The notes under the pieces: model-generated
What the model was told of the DNA's origin: nothing
The model's database searches: none
What the model saw: the letters and a program-made list of their open reading frames with translations, nothing else
Shown here: in pieces, positions 4,995 to 6,156 of the stretch
Layout: every line of letters starts with the position of its first letter
How positions within the stretch are numbered: the stretch's first letter is position 1
Source: JBOGFC01 sp050742155
Lineage (GTDB): Bacteria > Actinomycetota > Acidimicrobiia > Spongiisociales > JALYHC01
Assembly (NCBI GenBank): GCA_050742155.1
Contig: JBOGFC010000217.1
Span: 1-6,156 of the forward strand
Length of the DNA stretch: 6,156 nucleotides
Reading direction: 5' to 3'
Translations under genes and position numbers: made by a program

Positions 4995-6088
4995 GGGACG
5001 CCCAGCGTTCTCAAACCGAACTCCAGGCGGCCGGCCACCGCCTCTCCCATCTCTGTCGTGGAGGCCGCGCCTCCCAAGTCGGCGGTGAGGAGACGGCCCT
5101 CTTCGAGCACGTCTTGCACGGCCTCGAGCACAGCGGCGGCCGCCTCTCCCTGGCCGAGGTGCTCGAGCATCAGCGAGGCGCTCCAGATGGCGCCCACCGG
5201 ATTGGCGATCCCTTGCCCGGCGATCTCCGGTGCCGAGCCGTGGATGGGCTCGAACATCGAGGGGAAGCTCCCTTCGGGATTGAGGTTGGCGCTGGCCGCC
5301 ATCCCCAGGCCCCCCTGCAAGGCCGCCCCGATCTCGGTGAGGATGTCGGCGAAGAGGTTGCTGGCCACCACCACCTGAAAGCGCTCGGGTTGCGTCACCA
5401 GATACATGGCGGCCGCATCCACCAGGACGGTCTCGGCCTCCATCTCCGGGTACTCGGCCTGCACCTCCTCGAAGATCTCATCCCACAACACGGCGCTGTA
5501 GTTGAGGGCGTTGGCCTTGCTCACGCTGGTGACCCGGGAGCGCCCGGTGCGGCGAGCGTGCTCGAAGGCCCAGCGTACGATGCGCTCCACCCCCTTCCGG
5601 GAGAAGACCGCCGTCTGGAGGGCCACCTCCCGTTCGGTGCCCGCGAAGAGCCGGTCCCCCATCCCGGCGTACTCGCCTTCGCTGTTCTCCCGGACGAAGG
5701 CCAGGTCCAGTTGGGCGGGGCGGGCCAGCGGGGAGCGCGCCCCCCGCAACAAGCGGACCGGACGCAGATTGACGTACTGGTCGAAGCCGAAGCGGATGCG
5801 AAGCAGCAGCTGCCTGAGCGTGATGTGGTCGGGCACCTTGGGGGAGCCGACCGCCCCCAGGTAGATGGCGTCGAAGCCCCTCAGCTGCTCCAGCGCGTCG
5901 GGAGGCATCATCTCGCCATGCTGGAGGTACCACTCGGTCCCCCAGGGAAATTCCTTAAAGCTCAACCGCACGCGGCCTGCCTCGTCAAGTGTCCGGAGCA
6001 CCCTGAGGCCCTCTGCCACCACCTCCGGGCCGATCCCGTCCCCGCCGAGGACGGCGACGTTCAGCGGCCGCCGGACCAGGGTGTTCAG
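4991..6088 (-). CDS. Isocitrate/isopropylmalate dehydrogenase family enzyme (D-malate/tartrate dehydrogenase-like or LeuB)
   Basis: This family oxidises a 2-hydroxy acid with NAD and, for most substrates, decarboxylates the product, using a divalent metal. Numbering here is from the CTG at 6088 (365 aa; subtract 18 from numbering based on TTG 6142). Seen are VAVLGGDGIGPE (11-22), LLLRIRFGFDQYVNLRPVRL with Arg97, Arg99 and Arg109, RENSEGEY (Arg133, Tyr140), SVSKAN (Lys191), VDAAA (Asp224), SNLFADILTE (Asp248, Glu252) and FEPIHGSAPEIAGQGIANP, the nucleotide loop; acidic Glu288 there favours NAD. The context VPDHITLRQLLL plus FDQYVNLRPVRLL matches D-malate/tartrate dehydrogenases (DmlA/TtuC type) better than typical actinobacterial LeuB, so leucine synthesis cannot be assumed. 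Start: ATG, GTG and TTG are absent between TTG 6142 and the Rossmann-like start. CTG 6088 forms a CTGA overlap with an upstream stop and follows AGGG by 6 nt, so I favour it. TTG 6142 remains possible. Confidence 0.9.
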   Translation of the reverse strand: MNTLVRRPLNVAVLGGDGIGPEVVAEGLRVLRTLDEAGRVRLSFKEFPWGTEWYLQHGEMMPPDALEQLRGFDAIYLGAVGSPKVPDHITLRQLLLRIRFGFDQYVNLRPVRLLRGARSPLARPAQLDLAFVRENSEGEYAGMGDRLFAGTEREVALQTAVFSRKGVERIVRWAFEHARRTGRSRVTSVSKANALNYSAVLWDEIFEEVQAEYPEMEAETVLVDAAAMYLVTQPERFQVVVASNLFADILTEIGAALQGGLGMAASANLNPEGSFPSMFEPIHGSAPEIAGQGIANPVGAIWSASLMLEHLGQGEAAAAVLEAVQDVLEEGRLLTADLGGAASTTEMGEAVAGRLEFGLRTLGVP

Positions 6089-6156
6089 AGGATGCCCTGG
6101 AGCAGCACGGTCAGCAAGACCCGGCCACCACGGTCGGTCCAAAGCGGGTTCCGACG
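6085..6156 (-). CDS. C-terminal end of an upstream leftward gene (partial)
   Basis: From the right edge a frame reads 23 codons to TGA at 6087-6085, ending VLLTVLLQGIL. Its third positions are mostly G/C. In the dehydrogenase frame over the same bases, 9 of 11 consecutive codons (about 6121-6089) end in A or T, unlike the rest of that gene. This suggests the coding frame here belongs to an upstream gene whose last base pairs overlap the dehydrogenase start as CTGA. Too little is present to name a family, and confidence is limited by the length. Confidence 0.4.
   Translation of the reverse strand, partial: RRNPLWTDRGGRVLLTVLLQGIL

Overview
The window is uniformly GC-rich, with strong G/C preference at third codon positions, short intergenic gaps, TTG/GTG starts and families common in Actinobacteria. 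An actinomycetote, possibly of the Acidimicrobiia or a related lineage, fits best; this placement is inference from family resemblance. No rRNA, tRNA, transposase, integrase or CRISPR array is visible. It reads as chromosomal core plus lineage-specific hypothetical genes, not as a mobile island.

Layout, left to right. A rightward open frame enters from the left edge and ends at 237. It meets tail to tail a leftward block of two genes: a 132-residue basic/coiled-coil protein of unknown function (234-632) and a YihY/BrkB-family membrane protein (690-1514). A 102-bp divergent spacer leads to a rightward DUF4388 (PATAN) protein with a winged-helix-like second half (1617-2549). That gene converges on a small proline-rich single-pass membrane protein (2557-2880, minus), and a perfect 10-bp hairpin covers both stop codons. 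A 68-bp divergent spacer precedes a clear Mug-type mismatch uracil DNA glycosylase (2949-3503, plus). After a gap holding a perfect TTGACA hexamer comes a two-gene operon of paralogues (3583-4380 and 4380-4994). They share an N-terminal domain of about 82 residues and carry different Cys/His modules at their C-termini. The operon converges, with overlapping stops, on a leftward isocitrate/isopropylmalate dehydrogenase-family gene (4991-6088). This enzyme resembles D-malate/tartrate dehydrogenases at least as much as LeuB. The tail of one further leftward gene lies at the right edge.

Most genes have no evident functional link. The enzymes whose chemistry can be named are Mug (removal of U or alkylated bases from mismatches) and the beta-decarboxylating dehydrogenase. 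The most distinctive locus is the coupled paralogue pair: one shared domain joined to two different putative zinc modules, which looks like a lineage-specific family of unknown role. Other points worth checking are an Asp-to-Glu change at a metal-ligand position in the dehydrogenase, its probable CTG start inside a CTGA stop/start overlap, and the tight packing of all three convergent gene ends.
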